Source of the DNA: Methanofollis formosanus
GTDB taxonomy: Archaea; Halobacteriota; Methanomicrobia; Methanomicrobiales; Methanofollaceae
Length of the DNA: 64,000 nucleotides
Direction of reading: 5' to 3'
Assembly: GCF_019633745.1 (NCBI RefSeq)
Contig: NZ_CP037968.1
Span: forward strand, 496,001-560,000
The notes beneath the pieces were generated by a model. The model made no database searches. It worked only from the letters and a program-made list of their open reading frames with translations, and had not been told where the DNA came from. The position numbers and the translations under genes are program-made. Positions 7,524 to 16,837 of this stretch are shown piece after piece. Position 1 is the stretch's first letter. Each line of letters opens with the position of its first letter.

Positions 7524-9143
7524 ATGGACGAGAAGAGTACACCTGCCGGCGAACAGACCGTCGCCGAAGTGATGGTCGCGGAACTGGCGAGGTGGGGGAT
7601 CGACCTGTACTTCGGGGTGCCGGGAACCTCGTCGCTCGGGATCATCGACGCCGTCAGGAAGCATCCTGACGCCAGGTTCATCCAGGTGCGGCATGAAGAG
7701 AACGCGGCGATGGCCGCGTCGGCCTACCACAAATTGACCGGGAAGGTGGCGGCCTGCGTGACCATCGCAGGGCCGGGGGCGACGAACCTGGCGACCGGGC
7801 TCTACGACGCAAAGGAGGACCGGGCCGCGGTCCTGGCCATCAGCGGGCAGGTGGCGGGTCAGTATGTCGGGCCGGGGGGGTTTCAGGAGATCGATCAGGA
7901 CGCTTTTTTCAGGCCGGTCACGGTCTTCAACAATACGGTTCACGAGAAGACCCGCGCCCTCAAACTCGTCGATATGGCGGTGCGCCGGGCCATCGTGGAG
8001 CGAGGCGTCGCTCAACTCTCGGTCCCGAACAATATCCAGAAGGAGGTCCTGGACCCGACCTGCTGCCCGCGGGAGGGGCCGCCGCCGTCGGTCAGGATCG
8101 CACCCGACGATACCCAGGTGCGGGAGGCGGCGAGAGCCCTCAACGCCGCCACGCGGCCGGTGATTATCGCCGGGTGGGGCGCACGAGGGGCGACGGAGAG
8201 TCTGCTTGCAGTCGCCGGGCGGATCCGGGCCCCGGTCCTCACCACCTACCGGGCCAAGGGACTGGTCCCTGAGGACCATCCCTGGCATCTCGGGGTGCTC
8301 GGGAGCGTGGGCACGCCTGCGGCGCGGGAGTGGGCGACCGGGGCCGACCTCATCCTCACCTGCGGGGTCGGGTTCTCCAGTCAGACGCGGGTGCCGGCGG
8401 AGACCCCGCTCGTCCAGGTCGATCTCGACCCGGTCAAACTCGGGAAAAACCGGGAGACGATCGCCCTCTGGGGGGACTGCGCCGTCGTGCTCCCGCGTCT
8501 TCTGCAGCATCTCGAGGAACGGGAGGAAAACGGGGCGAAGGAGCGGATCGCCGGCCAGAAGGCGGAGTGGCTGGCACAGACGGCGGCCGAGGCCGACCCA
8601 ACCGCCGTGCCGATCCGCCCGCCCTATATCATGCAGGTGCTCTCTGAGATCCTCCCCGAGGACGCGGTCATTTCCATCGATGTGGGTGAGAACGGATGGT
8701 GGTTCGGCCGGAACTTCAGGATGCGACCCCACCAGAAGTTCGTGATGTCCGGGTACCTGGCGACGATGGGCTTCGCCCTCCCGGCGGCGCTGGCCGCCCG
8801 ACTGGCATACCCGAACCGTCCGGCCGTCTGCATCACCGGCGACGGCGGGTTTACGATGGCGATGGCTGAGTTCCTCACCGCGGTCAAGTACGATCTTCCC
8901 GTCACGGTCATCGTCCTCAACAACCATGAACTCGGGATGATCCTGGTGGAGCAGCGGATGGAACATTACCCAAACTTCGGGACCGAACTGCACAACCCCG
9001 ACTTCGTGGACTATGCACAGGCCTGCGGGGGGCAGGGCTTCAGGGTGGAGCGGCCCGACGATCTGGCCCCTGCCGTCGCGGAGGCGCTTGCCGCAGGCGT
9101 CCCGGCGATCGTCGACGTGGAGACCGATCCGAAGCGGTTCTGA
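7524..9143 (+). CDS. TPP-dependent enzyme, pyruvate oxidase/acetolactate synthase-like
   Basis: This 539-residue thiamine-diphosphate enzyme has the three-domain order of the POX/ALS family. The N-terminal half carries YFGVPGTSS and the catalytic Glu in RHEENAA (about residue 58). The central domain (about 200-340) is of the nucleotide-binding type, with NAATRPVIIAGWGA. The C-terminal domain has the ThDP/Mg motif GDGGFTMAMAEFLTA ending in VLNN. Substrate cannot be fixed from sequence: pyruvate oxidase, a decarboxylase and a catabolic acetolactate synthase are all possible, and no ilvN-type regulatory subunit is nearby. I chose the ATG at 7524 with GGGGGGA upstream; the ATG at 7508 is out of frame. 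Confidence 0.85.
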   Translation: MDEKSTPAGEQTVAEVMVAELARWGIDLYFGVPGTSSLGIIDAVRKHPDARFIQVRHEENAAMAASAYHKLTGKVAACVTIAGPGATNLATGLYDAKEDRAAVLAISGQVAGQYVGPGGFQEIDQDAFFRPVTVFNNTVHEKTRALKLVDMAVRRAIVERGVAQLSVPNNIQKEVLDPTCCPREGPPPSVRIAPDDTQVREAARALNAATRPVIIAGWGARGATESLLAVAGRIRAPVLTTYRAKGLVPEDHPWHLGVLGSVGTPAAREWATGADLILTCGVGFSSQTRVPAETPLVQVDLDPVKLGKNRETIALWGDCAVVLPRLLQHLEEREENGAKERIAGQKAEWLAQTAAEADPTAVPIRPPYIMQVLSEILPEDAVISIDVGENGWWFGRNFRMRPHQKFVMSGYLATMGFALPAALAARLAYPNRPAVCITGDGGFTMAMAEFLTAVKYDLPVTVIVLNNHELGMILVEQRMEHYPNFGTELHNPDFVDYAQACGGQGFRVERPDDLAPAVAEALAAGVPAIVDVETDPKRF

Positions 9144-9402
9144 GAGGAGGAGAGGGGTTCCGGGAGCAGAGCCCCCGGCACAAGGATGTGGGAAGACACG
9201 TCGATCTTGATCAGCCGCCCTCAATCGTTGAATCTTCACCGTCATCTCGCGCCGGGGGGGTTGCCCCACGGACCGAGGATCGGCAGGGGCGGCGATTGAG
9301 CAATGTCCTCCGAGTGCGCCGTCGCGATAAGAAACATTCTCTGAACGATTTTCATCCCATATGCTTGGGCCCCATGTTCATGTCCAATTCTCCAGACCCA
9401 AC
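9144..9402 (+). repeat. Composite repeat locus 3
   Basis: The interval after the TPP enzyme holds a GC hairpin part (CCGGGAGCAGAGCCCCCGG, 9161-9179), a GC-rich centre near 9250-9300 and a diverged plus-orientation terminal hairpin (9343-9402: CATCCCATATGCTTGGGCC, then TTCATGTCCAATTCTCCAGA). The aminotransferase gene begins 55 bases after it. Confidence 0.65.
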
Positions 9403-9456
9403 AGAAGGGATTTATAGCGAGGGTCGTTCATAGGATGCCGGAGTGGGGGGAGAGCA

Positions 9457-10794
9457 ATGCAGCAGATGTATGCGATCAGGACAGATCCACGGATCGATGC
9501 GGTCGCCGTCCCTGAGAACCTGCGGGTCGGCCTGATGGTCGCGGAGCAGAGAAAACGGTGCAGTGCGATGGGGTGTCAGGCCAGGTTCTTTAATTTCGCC
9601 TTCGGGCAGTCACCGTTCCCGGTGCCGCCCGAACTGGTGACATCGTTGAAACGGGAGGCCGCACTCGGGCACTATACCGAGGCCGCCGGGACCGGGGAAC
9701 TGCGCGAAGCGGTGGCCGGGTTTTATGCACGTCATTTTGGAATCCAGACCGATCCCGAGCGGGTCGTCGTGGGCAACGGCTCCAAGGAACTCATCTACAT
9801 CATCTTCTCGATGATGGAGGCGACCGCGGTGATCCCGTCGCCGGCATGGATCGGGTATGCCCCGATCATCAGGTTGCTCGGCAAGGAGTACAGGACGCTT
9901 CCGCCCAGGCCAGAGCGGGGTTATCGGCTCGATCCGGTCGACTTGAAGGCGGTGCTTGCCGCCCACCCAGCCGAGCGCCATATCCTCATCTTCAACAACC
10001 CCAACAACCCGACCGGCGCCCTGTACACGAAACAGGAACTGGAGGCGATCGCGGAGGTCTGCCGGGAGTACGGGTGCCTGGTAATCGCCGACGAGATCTA
10101 CGCGCTCACGACCTACGACTTCGATCGCTTCACCTCGATGGGCACGGTGTACCCTGAGGGGACCTTCGTCACCGGCGGGCTCTCGAAGGACCGTTCGGCG
10201 GCGGGGTACCGCCTGGGTACATGCATCCTGCCGGAAGATTGCCCCGAAGAGTTGATCGCCGATTTCACCAAGGTGGCGGCGACGATGTACACCTCGGTCG
10301 CCACCCCGGTCCAGTACGCCGCGATCACGGCGTACGCCGAAGATCCGGCGGTCGAGGAGTACATGCAGGCGGCGCGGGGGGTCCACCGCATCATCTGCCG
10401 GTATATGAGCAAGGCGGTCTCCACCATCGACGGGGTTATGGCGACGGTGCCGGAGGGCGGGTTCTACTTCCTCGCCGATTTCAACCTCCTTGCCGACGAC
10501 CTCAGACAGTACGGGGTCACCCGTTCGAACGATCTCAGCACCGCCCTCCTCGCCCATCCGCATCATGTGGCGACGATCGGCGGGGACGCCGTCATGCTCC
10601 CGCAGGACCGGTTCGGGATCAGGGTGGCCTGCGTCGACTATGACGGCCGGCGGGCCCTCGATCTGTACCGCGAGGAGCGCCCGGCCACCAGCCTCGACGA
10701 GACGGCTTTCGTCCACGAGGTGGCGCCGTTGATGGTCGAGGGCGTCGGGGCGATGCGGCGGTTTGTGGAGGAGGTGCGCAAGGAGGCGCGGTGA
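9457..10794 (+). CDS. Class I/II pyridoxal-phosphate aminotransferase
   Basis: This 445-residue protein has the fold type I aminotransferase landmarks: YTEAAGTGELREAVAGFY, the NPNNPTG substrate/cofactor segment (about residues 184-190), the PLP-phenol aspartate in VIADEIYAL and the Schiff-base lysine in GGLSKDRSAAGYRLG. The last glycine-arginine pair suits an aspartate- or aromatic-type enzyme. Its precise amino-acid substrate is not readable from the sequence. It has an extended N-terminus of about 45 residues before the core. A purine-rich GGGGGGAGAG precedes the ATG. It lies alone between two repeat loci. Confidence 0.85.
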   Translation: MQQMYAIRTDPRIDAVAVPENLRVGLMVAEQRKRCSAMGCQARFFNFAFGQSPFPVPPELVTSLKREAALGHYTEAAGTGELREAVAGFYARHFGIQTDPERVVVGNGSKELIYIIFSMMEATAVIPSPAWIGYAPIIRLLGKEYRTLPPRPERGYRLDPVDLKAVLAAHPAERHILIFNNPNNPTGALYTKQELEAIAEVCREYGCLVIADEIYALTTYDFDRFTSMGTVYPEGTFVTGGLSKDRSAAGYRLGTCILPEDCPEELIADFTKVAATMYTSVATPVQYAAITAYAEDPAVEEYMQAARGVHRIICRYMSKAVSTIDGVMATVPEGGFYFLADFNLLADDLRQYGVTRSNDLSTALLAHPHHVATIGGDAVMLPQDRFGIRVACVDYDGRRALDLYREERPATSLDETAFVHEVAPLMVEGVGAMRRFVEEVRKEAR

Positions 10795-10849
10795 GAAATA
10801 TATCGATTTTTTTGTTCAGGGGCAAAACCTCTTACTGAATATCTCTGCG

Positions 10850-11236
10850 GGGGGCTAGCCGCCCCCCGGTCCCCCCGCGCGAAGATAGGCGGTGGACGGC
10901 ATTACGATCTTCATGGCGATTGATTTTGCCTTCCCGGCCCTATCTTCATCCCGGGGGCCCGGGGGCAGAGCCCCCGGCACGAGCATGGGGGAAGGCAGCT
11001 GAATCATGCATGAACCAAGAAAAGGTGAGGTTTTCTACAGAGCCCGATGAACATTATTCTGAATGTGTTTCGAGGCGTGGAAAGATCGATTCCCTCTCCT
11101 CGCGACAGATCACCCGAAGGATGGAACACGGCCTCCACCAATTCTCCAATCTTGAAAAGAGCGATCAAGCGACGAGACATTTTCATCAGATATGCTTGAA
11201 GCGTGCTCTCACTTCATGAGCGATTCTACACAGCCG
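10850..11236 (+). repeat. Composite repeat locus 4
   Basis: Two GC-rich hairpin parts (10850-10890 and 10945-10982, the latter a perfect CCGGGGGCAGAGCCCCCGG) are followed by a degraded hairpin arm ending TTCTACAGAGCCC (about 11005-11046). The standard lead-in AAGAGCGATCAAGCGACGAG comes next. The terminal hairpin (11178-11236) has a stem of the second class, TGAAGCGTGCTCTCACTTCATGA. Confidence 0.7.
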
Positions 11237-11289
11237 AGATGCGAGTGATAACGATCAGGAGAAACACAGAGTGTTTCGAGTCGGCCCGC

Positions 11290-11395
11290 CGCGGCGAGAT
11301 GGCGGTGAAGATTCTCTGATCAGGGGCGGCACGCCTGATCATCACGCCTTCTCACGCACACCAGGCAAGATCCCCGCCGTGTGGCGACAGGGGGT
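11290..11395 (-). repeat. Composite repeat fragment (GC part, inverted)
   Basis: The stretch around GGTGAAGATTCTCTGATCAGGGGCGGCACGCC and ATCATCACGCCTTC is the reverse-strand counterpart of the GAAGGCGTGATGATC-GTGCCGCCCC block found at the other loci. It lies directly upstream of the lipoprotein gene start. Confidence 0.5.
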
Positions 11396-11471
11396 TGACC
11401 GAAGAAGGACAACCTTTTCCATCGGCAGGCAGATACTCGATGCAAGAAGGGTCTATCCCGAGGTACCCCCT

Positions 11472-12650
11472 ATGAACAGACAGAGCATCATCTCTCTCCT
11501 TCTCTGCGTCCTGTTCTTCCTCTCTCTAGCCGCAGGGTGCACCGATACCGGCACGAACGCAGTCGGAGGAGAACATCCTCAGCAGGCGGACATTTCCGGG
11601 GCACTGGCCGGGTCTGCCGATCGACTCACCATCGAAAAGGCACCGGTCAGGGAGAGCGTCGCCGTCCAGACGATCGTGCCGGTGGCCGGGCAACCGACGG
11701 TGACGCAGGTCTTCGAGACGAAGTTCGAGAGGAAGACCTATACGGTCGAGGTGGAGGTGAACGGCAGCGTCTATGCCGGGGCACGGAGCGTCGACAAGGG
11801 CCTACCGGCGGGCGCGGGCTGGAACGACCCCACGGTCATGACGGCATACTACCGGCGGTTCATCGACGACCCGGCGATGACGATCTTCTTCGATGATATG
11901 GCCAGGGGACTCAGGGCGGTCAAGGCGCGGGAAGGGCTCAATGACGGCGAGTACCTGGAGTTTCTGATCACCTTTGTCCAGCAGATCCCGTACGACCCGA
12001 ACGCCCCGGCCCATCCCCGCTATCCGGTCGAGGTGGTCCGGGACCGGACCGGCGACTGCGACGAGAAAAGTCTCCTTCTCCTCGGCCTCCTGGCCCACGA
12101 GGGGTACGACACCGCCTTCATCCTCTTCCCCGATGAACATCATGCAGCGGCCGGCATCAGGATCAGCACCGGCGGCACCCCGTCTTTCCGGGTCTTCGAG
12201 GGGCCTGAAACGGGCAAGTATTTCTACATCGAGAGCACCGAACCGACCTACATCGGGCTTTACACCGAACCTTTCGGGAGTGCGGAGGCGGTCGTTGTCC
12301 CTATCGGCGACGGCACCGGTCGCTTCAACCGGGTGAACTACATATCCCGGATCACCGGGACCTATCAGAAGATCGAGGAGCGCCTCCCCTTCATGCATGA
12401 CAGGATGGAGGAATGGGAAGACGAGATCAGAGAGATGGAGAGGAAACTCACCGGCGGGACCTATGAGTCTCGTGCAGAGTGGGACCGGGACCATCAGGCT
12501 TATCTCAAACTCATCGATGAGCACAACGACTATGTCGAGAAGTACAACACCTATCTCGAGGTCTACCACTACATCGCCGAGCACCCTTACGACATCGAGG
12601 GGGTGTACCGTCACATCGACAATTCGGGTGTGGAAGATATCAGGATCTGA
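11472..12650 (+). CDS. Lipoprotein with transglutaminase-like domain
   Basis: This 392-residue exported protein starts with a lipoprotein signal (MNRQSIISLLLCVLFFLSLAAGC), with Cys23 as the probable lipidation site. A low-complexity linker is followed by a transglutaminase/protease-like domain near residues 165-255. The cysteine is in GDCDEKSLLLL and a histidine follows in FPDEHHAAAG, with an Asp/Glu-rich segment after it. The last 100 residues are charged and helical. Whether it cleaves, crosslinks or only binds is unknown. The ATG at 11472 is chosen because it opens the signal peptide; an in-frame upstream extension runs through repeat DNA. Confidence 0.8.
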   Translation: MNRQSIISLLLCVLFFLSLAAGCTDTGTNAVGGEHPQQADISGALAGSADRLTIEKAPVRESVAVQTIVPVAGQPTVTQVFETKFERKTYTVEVEVNGSVYAGARSVDKGLPAGAGWNDPTVMTAYYRRFIDDPAMTIFFDDMARGLRAVKAREGLNDGEYLEFLITFVQQIPYDPNAPAHPRYPVEVVRDRTGDCDEKSLLLLGLLAHEGYDTAFILFPDEHHAAAGIRISTGGTPSFRVFEGPETGKYFYIESTEPTYIGLYTEPFGSAEAVVVPIGDGTGRFNRVNYISRITGTYQKIEERLPFMHDRMEEWEDEIREMERKLTGGTYESRAEWDRDHQAYLKLIDEHNDYVEKYNTYLEVYHYIAEHPYDIEGVYRHIDNSGVEDIRI

Positions 12651-12718
12651 AGAGCAGTTCCGGTCCGCACCCTCCTTTCATATAGTACATACGATATCTC
12701 CTGCGGAGGTATCGAGGA

Positions 12719-13186
12719 ATGGAAAACCCTATTGTAGAGATCGGATTCGACGTCTTTCCGAAGAGACATACCTGTGACGGCGAGGACATTTCACCAGAAA
12801 TCCATATTTCCCGGTTGGCGTCGCCCTACTTCGCGATCATTCTCACAGACCCCGGTGCAAAGGTCGATCACTGGCTCATCTGGAATATCCCGGCAACAGA
12901 CCTGATCCCTGAAGGGATTCCCGGGATGCCGGATGTTTCGTCCCCTATCTCTGCACGGCAGGGAAAAAACGACCTCGGGAAGATCGGGTACAGCGGGCCG
13001 TGCCTGCCCGAGGGAGCGGCCCATGAGTATTACTTCAATCTCTACGGCACCGACGCACCGCTCGACCTTCCCGGCGGCGCGAGCGGAGCGGAGTTGAAGG
13101 AGGCGCTCAAGGGGCATACCATCCAGTACAGCGGAAGCACGGTGGCAGGGTATCGCCGAGAGGTACCGGAACTGAGGGCGCGGTGA
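12719..13186 (+). CDS. YbhB/YbcL-family PEBP-like protein
   Basis: This 155-residue cytosolic protein belongs to the phosphatidylethanolamine-binding / Raf-kinase-inhibitor-like family. Visible marks are CDGEDISPEI at the front, the DPGAKVDHWLIWNIP strand-loop-strand that corresponds to the DPDAPxxxxxxHWxxxNIP motif, GYSGPCLPEG, and HEYYFNLYGTD. The ligand pocket residues therefore look intact. The role in archaea is unknown. A GGAGGTATCGAGG site precedes the ATG. It follows the lipoprotein by 68 bases on the same strand. Confidence 0.9.
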   Translation: MENPIVEIGFDVFPKRHTCDGEDISPEIHISRLASPYFAIILTDPGAKVDHWLIWNIPATDLIPEGIPGMPDVSSPISARQGKNDLGKIGYSGPCLPEGAAHEYYFNLYGTDAPLDLPGGASGAELKEALKGHTIQYSGSTVAGYRREVPELRAR

Positions 13187-13263
13187 AGAGGGAGGGGCGG
13201 GCCTTCGGGGCCCCGTGTCTTCTTCAGATCCTGAGCCCCTCTGGAAGGCGAGAAAAGAAACGG

Positions 13264-13410
13264 CTATGTCTTCTCCTCGGCATGGGCGCCGACGATGACC
13301 GACACAAACCCGACAACTCCTATGACCCCCGAGAACTGTGCGTGGAAATCGAAGAAGAAGACAGCCATAATGAGGAGCCAGGTGCCAAAGATAATCCAGT
13401 CGTTTCGCAT
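13264..13410 (-). CDS. Small two-helix membrane protein
   Basis: This 48-residue frame starts MRNDWIIFGTWLLIMAVFFF and ends HAEEKT. It has two hydrophobic segments (about residues 5-20 and 25-41), a very common form in archaeal small membrane proteins. The ATG at 13410 is preferred; a longer frame reaching 13542 runs through the FWDDL repeat module. An AT-rich stretch (about 13425-13450) could hold the promoter. No function can be given, and it converges on the PEBP gene. Confidence 0.5.
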   Translation of the reverse strand: MRNDWIIFGTWLLIMAVFFFDFHAQFSGVIGVVGFVSVIVGAHAEEKT

Positions 13411-13464
13411 GGACTCAGTCAAACTATTCCGTGTATTAATATCGCATAATTTTTCTGGTTGGAT

Positions 13465-13930
13465 TACCATGAGGTCATCCCAAAACTTTCCGGGCTTGAT
13501 ATGTGACCTGAAGATGTGTTTCTGAAGTACGGCATCGTTCACGAGATTGCCGCCGCCCCTCCCCTATCTTCGTTGTAGGGGGTCCGGAGGGTCTCCCCCC
13601 GGCGGGAGAGAGCACAGGATACTTTTGGGATATGCTCCATGAAAATGATCCTGAAGATCACCTCTTTCGGTTTGCATGAGAATTCGCACTCACCAGATCT
13701 CGTTGAAGTTAATACGCAGAGGATAAAAAAATTCTTCAGAGTGATCAGCCGCCCCCAATCGTCGAATCTTCACCTCCCGGACCCCCCACGACGGGGATAG
13801 ATGGGGGCGGCGATTGAACGAGATCCTCACCGGTTCTTTGGTCTTGAAAAAGAGAGAGCAAGCGACGAGAAATTTTCATCCAGTATGCTTGAGGTGTGCG
13901 TTCGCTTCATAAGCCATTCTCTGCGATGAA
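13465..13930 (+). repeat. Composite repeat locus 5, near full length
   Basis: Parts in order are a GAGGTCATCCCAAAACTTTCCGG block (13471-13494) with its downstream TGACCTGAAGATGTGTTTCTG, a GC-rich hairpin (about 13553-13610), a TTTTGGGATATGCTCC block (13623-13638), the ATGAAAATGATCCTG module (13638-13765), a second GC part (about 13770-13815), the lead-in with GAGAGAGCAAGCGACGAG and a terminal hairpin (13870-13925) of the GAGGTGTGCGTTCGCTTC class. The order and spacing match locus 58520-59055, which defines a full-length element of roughly 0.46-0.53 kb. Confidence 0.75.
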
Positions 13931-14109
13931 TCATAGTCTGCGGCCGGACAGGAGAGAGAGCGAGGTCCCGGGCATGGGGAGGGGGCGGCGCGGGATCCAG
14001 GATTCCAGACCCATAAATAAAGCATCCTATCTGTTCTACCCGATCAGAATCCAGAGAAATTAAAAAAACTGATAACCCGCGAGACTCCATCTTCACCCGG
14101 AGATATCCG

Positions 14110-14835
14110 ATGAGCGCGATACTTGAGGTGCACAATCTCACGAAGGTCTACGGGGAGACCAGAGCAGTGGACGAAATAACATTGTCCGTCAAACAGGGTT
14201 CGCTCTTCGGGCTGCTCGGCCCCAACGGTTCGGGGAAGAGCACGATGATCAAGATGCTGACCGGGCAGATCAGGCCGACGGCGGGATCGGCGACGGTCCT
14301 CGGTCTCGATGTGGAGAAAGATCCGGTCGGCGTGCGGTCGCAGGTGGGGATCATCCCCGAGCAGGAGACGCCGCCCAGTTTCCTCACCGCAGAGGAGTAC
14401 CTGGACTTTGTCGGGAAAGTCAGAGCGATCCCCGACATTGAGGAGCAGAAAGCATGGTGGTTTGAGTTCCTGGAGTTCGGGGACAAACGCACCGTACTCT
14501 GCAAGGACCTCTCGCGGGGCACCAGGCAGAAACTGATGTTTGCCCAGGCATTTCTCCACAGGCCGGTCCTCGCCCTCATCGACGAACCGCTCATCAACTT
14601 CGACCCCATCATGCAGGAGAAGGTGAAGGACTATCTGGGGGCATATGTGAAGGAGGGCAACACCGTCTTCATCTCCACCCACATTCTCGAGATCGCCGAG
14701 GAGATCTGTTCGGATTTCGCCGTCCTCCATACCGGAAAACTCCTCGCCACCGGCGGGATCTCCGAGGTCACGGAGAGCGGTCGGCACCTCGGCGAGTACT
14801 TCCTCTCGCTCGTCAGGACGGGTGTCCATGCTTGA
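14110..14835 (+). CDS. ABC transporter ATP-binding protein
   Basis: This 241-residue ATPase has Walker A GPNGSGKST (about residues 38-46), a Q-loop in GIIPEQETPP, a diverged signature LSRGTRQK, Walker B VLALIDEP and a switch His in FISTHILEIAEE. It resembles the ABC-2 type or NatA class, energising export or membrane processes. The next gene is the membrane partner and its start overlaps this gene's end. The signature's SRGT in place of SGGQ is common in this class. The exported substrate is unknown. Confidence 0.93.
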   Translation: MSAILEVHNLTKVYGETRAVDEITLSVKQGSLFGLLGPNGSGKSTMIKMLTGQIRPTAGSATVLGLDVEKDPVGVRSQVGIIPEQETPPSFLTAEEYLDFVGKVRAIPDIEEQKAWWFEFLEFGDKRTVLCKDLSRGTRQKLMFAQAFLHRPVLALIDEPLINFDPIMQEKVKDYLGAYVKEGNTVFISTHILEIAEEICSDFAVLHTGKLLATGGISEVTESGRHLGEYFLSLVRTGVHA

Positions 14836-16234
14836 ACTCTTCAGGGCCATGATGAAAGAGGAGTGGCGTATCCACTCCACGATGTTCGGGAGCCTGAGCT
14901 TTGCCCTCTATCCGGTGCTGATCTGCGCCATCGCCTTCATGGGTTCGTTCCTCCTCCCCTACCTCGAACCCATCCTCCCCTTCGGAGACTTCGCCCTTGT
15001 CATCCACGCGGTCTTCCTCCTCCTCGGCCTCATGGTCGGTGCATTCGGGCTCCTGATGAACGAGGTGATGGAGAGGAGGTTCGGGCAGTCGAGCAGTCTT
15101 GCCTATTCGGCGCGGATCTTCCCTCTGTCTGAGCGGTTCATCTTCCTGAACTTCGTCGTGAAGGACACGGTCTACTACATCCTCCTCTGGGTGCTCCCCT
15201 TCGTCCTGGGGTTCGCGCTCGCCGCACCCTCGGTCGGCGTCCCGTTCGAGACAGTGCTCCTCCTCCTGCTCACCCTCTCCCTCTCGTTCCTCACCGGGCT
15301 CTCGGCCGCGTTCTTCTTCTCGATGATCTACACCCGCTCGAAGCGTCTCCTTGCACTCGTCTGCGTCCTCTTCCTCGGCACGGGAGCGGCGGCATCGGTG
15401 ACCATCGGCGCCGGTCCCGAAGTGCTCTTCCTCCCGCTAACACTCTTCCACGCCTTCTCATGGTGGACGCTCCTCGCCGCGTGTGTTGAGATCCTCATCC
15501 TCAGCGCGGCCGCCATCGCGCTCCTCACTCCCGAATCGGCCGCGACGACGAAATACTACCGCAACCGACTCGCACCCCTGGCAAACCGGTTGTCCCCCTT
15601 CCCGTACCCCGTCCTCGCCGCAAAGGACATCATCGATCTCTCCCGGAGCGGCAGCGCCGTCGGGCAGACCATCTTCTCCTTCCTCGTCCCGCTCGGACTC
15701 ATCTGGTGTTTTCTCTCGGTGCTTGGCGGTTTCCTCCCGCAGCACAGCATCCTCCTCCTCTTTGCGATCATCACCGGCGTGGTCGCCTCGACGATGTACG
15801 TCTGGCTCACCATGTTCGACTCCTTCGGCCCATACGCCTGCCTCCCGGTGAGCGTCGCCATGGTCATAAAAAGCAAGGTCTGCAGTTTTGCCGTGCTGCA
15901 GATGATCCCGATCGCCCTCATCGCCCTCCTTACCCTGGCGATCGGGTCAGAGGTCTATCTCCTGCCCGCACTCATCCTCTGCTCTTCGGTCTCATGCTAC
16001 GGACTGGCGGTGACAGTTTTCCTGACCGGACTCTCGCCGAATGTCCTCCTCTATGACACCAGGGTTCTCGCCTTCTATCTCCTGGCGCTCGGCCTGCCGG
16101 TCTTCCTCCTCATCGTTCTCTCCTTCATGAACCCCTGGTACGTGACGGCGTCGGTGCTCCTCCTCATACCGGCGCGGTGGCTCGTGCAGCGGGGATATCG
16201 GAAGTGGGAAGGGAGAGAGCAGATGACGTTCTGA
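14828..16234 (+). CDS. ABC transporter multi-span permease
   Basis: This 468-residue integral membrane protein has about 12 hydrophobic segments and no soluble domain. It is the likely partner of the preceding ATPase, because its ATG at 14828 lies inside the last codons of that gene (ATGCTTGA), giving translational coupling. A GTG six bases earlier is a possible alternative. The N-terminus, MLELFRAMMKEEWRIHSTM, is an amphipathic lead typical of ABC-2 permeases. Gene order and spacing support a two-gene exporter; the substrate cannot be inferred. Confidence 0.85.
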   Translation: MLELFRAMMKEEWRIHSTMFGSLSFALYPVLICAIAFMGSFLLPYLEPILPFGDFALVIHAVFLLLGLMVGAFGLLMNEVMERRFGQSSSLAYSARIFPLSERFIFLNFVVKDTVYYILLWVLPFVLGFALAAPSVGVPFETVLLLLLTLSLSFLTGLSAAFFFSMIYTRSKRLLALVCVLFLGTGAAASVTIGAGPEVLFLPLTLFHAFSWWTLLAACVEILILSAAAIALLTPESAATTKYYRNRLAPLANRLSPFPYPVLAAKDIIDLSRSGSAVGQTIFSFLVPLGLIWCFLSVLGGFLPQHSILLLFAIITGVVASTMYVWLTMFDSFGPYACLPVSVAMVIKSKVCSFAVLQMIPIALIALLTLAIGSEVYLLPALILCSSVSCYGLAVTVFLTGLSPNVLLYDTRVLAFYLLALGLPVFLLIVLSFMNPWYVTASVLLLIPARWLVQRGYRKWEGREQMTF

Positions 16235-16559
16235 GAATAAAAATTGGACTTTATAGGTCTCTCCTACCTCCCCCTTTCATCCCGATTGCGATGACGTTCG
16301 TCCAGTGCGCGAAGAATAATATCCGAGAGAGTCTCACCGATCGCCGTTGCACGGGGCTTTATAATGGGAGGGGGAGATCCTTCTTCCTTACTCGCCCCGG
16401 GAGTGTCATGGCGGACAGAGGAGACAGGAGCACACCTCCCCTCTTCAGGATTCATTTCACACCGCCGGACATACAGAGGTTGCCGCGCAATCGAGTCATG
16501 ATCCACCCTGCGACACAACAGCATAAAAGATATTCTATTTGCATCATCTGGAATTCGGA
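16235..16559. other. Intergenic stretch without a recognised gene
   Basis: I see no gene here. An A/T-rich element CATAAAAGATATTC (about 16521-16534) near its end lies about 26-30 bases before the GTG at 16560 and is a plausible promoter for the next gene. Confidence 0.4.
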
Positions 16560-16835
16560 GTGTTCATATCGAGTATCGGTCAATTTTGTATTGTGCCGGC
16601 AAACGACGACAAAAGAGGACAGATATCAGGAAGACTGCCCCTCCATCTCTACCGCTGGCTGGAGGGAATGGTCTGCGATTCGGAACACCCGGATCGGAAC
16701 TATCCAAACCTGAACCAGGCGCTCATCGGTGAACTGACAAAGGCAAAAACGCTCTCCGAAATTTCCATGGATATAGAGGACCTGAAGAGAAGAGTCGAAG
16801 CACTTGAGAAGGCGATGGAAGAGATCAGATCATAA
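16560..16835 (+). CDS. Small ribbon-helix-helix-like protein with C-terminal coiled coil
   Basis: The 91-residue product has a segment GQISGRLPLHLYRWLEGMV, then YPNLNQALIGELTK, that fits the strand-helix-turn-helix order of an RHH (CopG/MetJ-type) DNA-binding domain. A heptad-like helix follows (DIEDLKRRVEALEKAMEEI). It may be a small dimeric regulator whose coiled coil promotes oligomers. I chose the GTG at 16560 from the distance to the A/T-rich element upstream. The GTG at 16593 would give a more compact protein starting MPANDDKRG. The family was not recognised by name. Confidence 0.55.
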   Translation: MFISSIGQFCIVPANDDKRGQISGRLPLHLYRWLEGMVCDSEHPDRNYPNLNQALIGELTKAKTLSEISMDIEDLKRRVEALEKAMEEIRS

Positions 16836-16837
16836 CT

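Noticed and set aside
10940-10985. GC-rich hairpins as ordinary rho-independent terminators
   Set aside because: The stems lack a T tract directly after them, occur in both orientations, and are part of a larger repeated unit, so a simple terminator role is not supported, though they might stop transcription.
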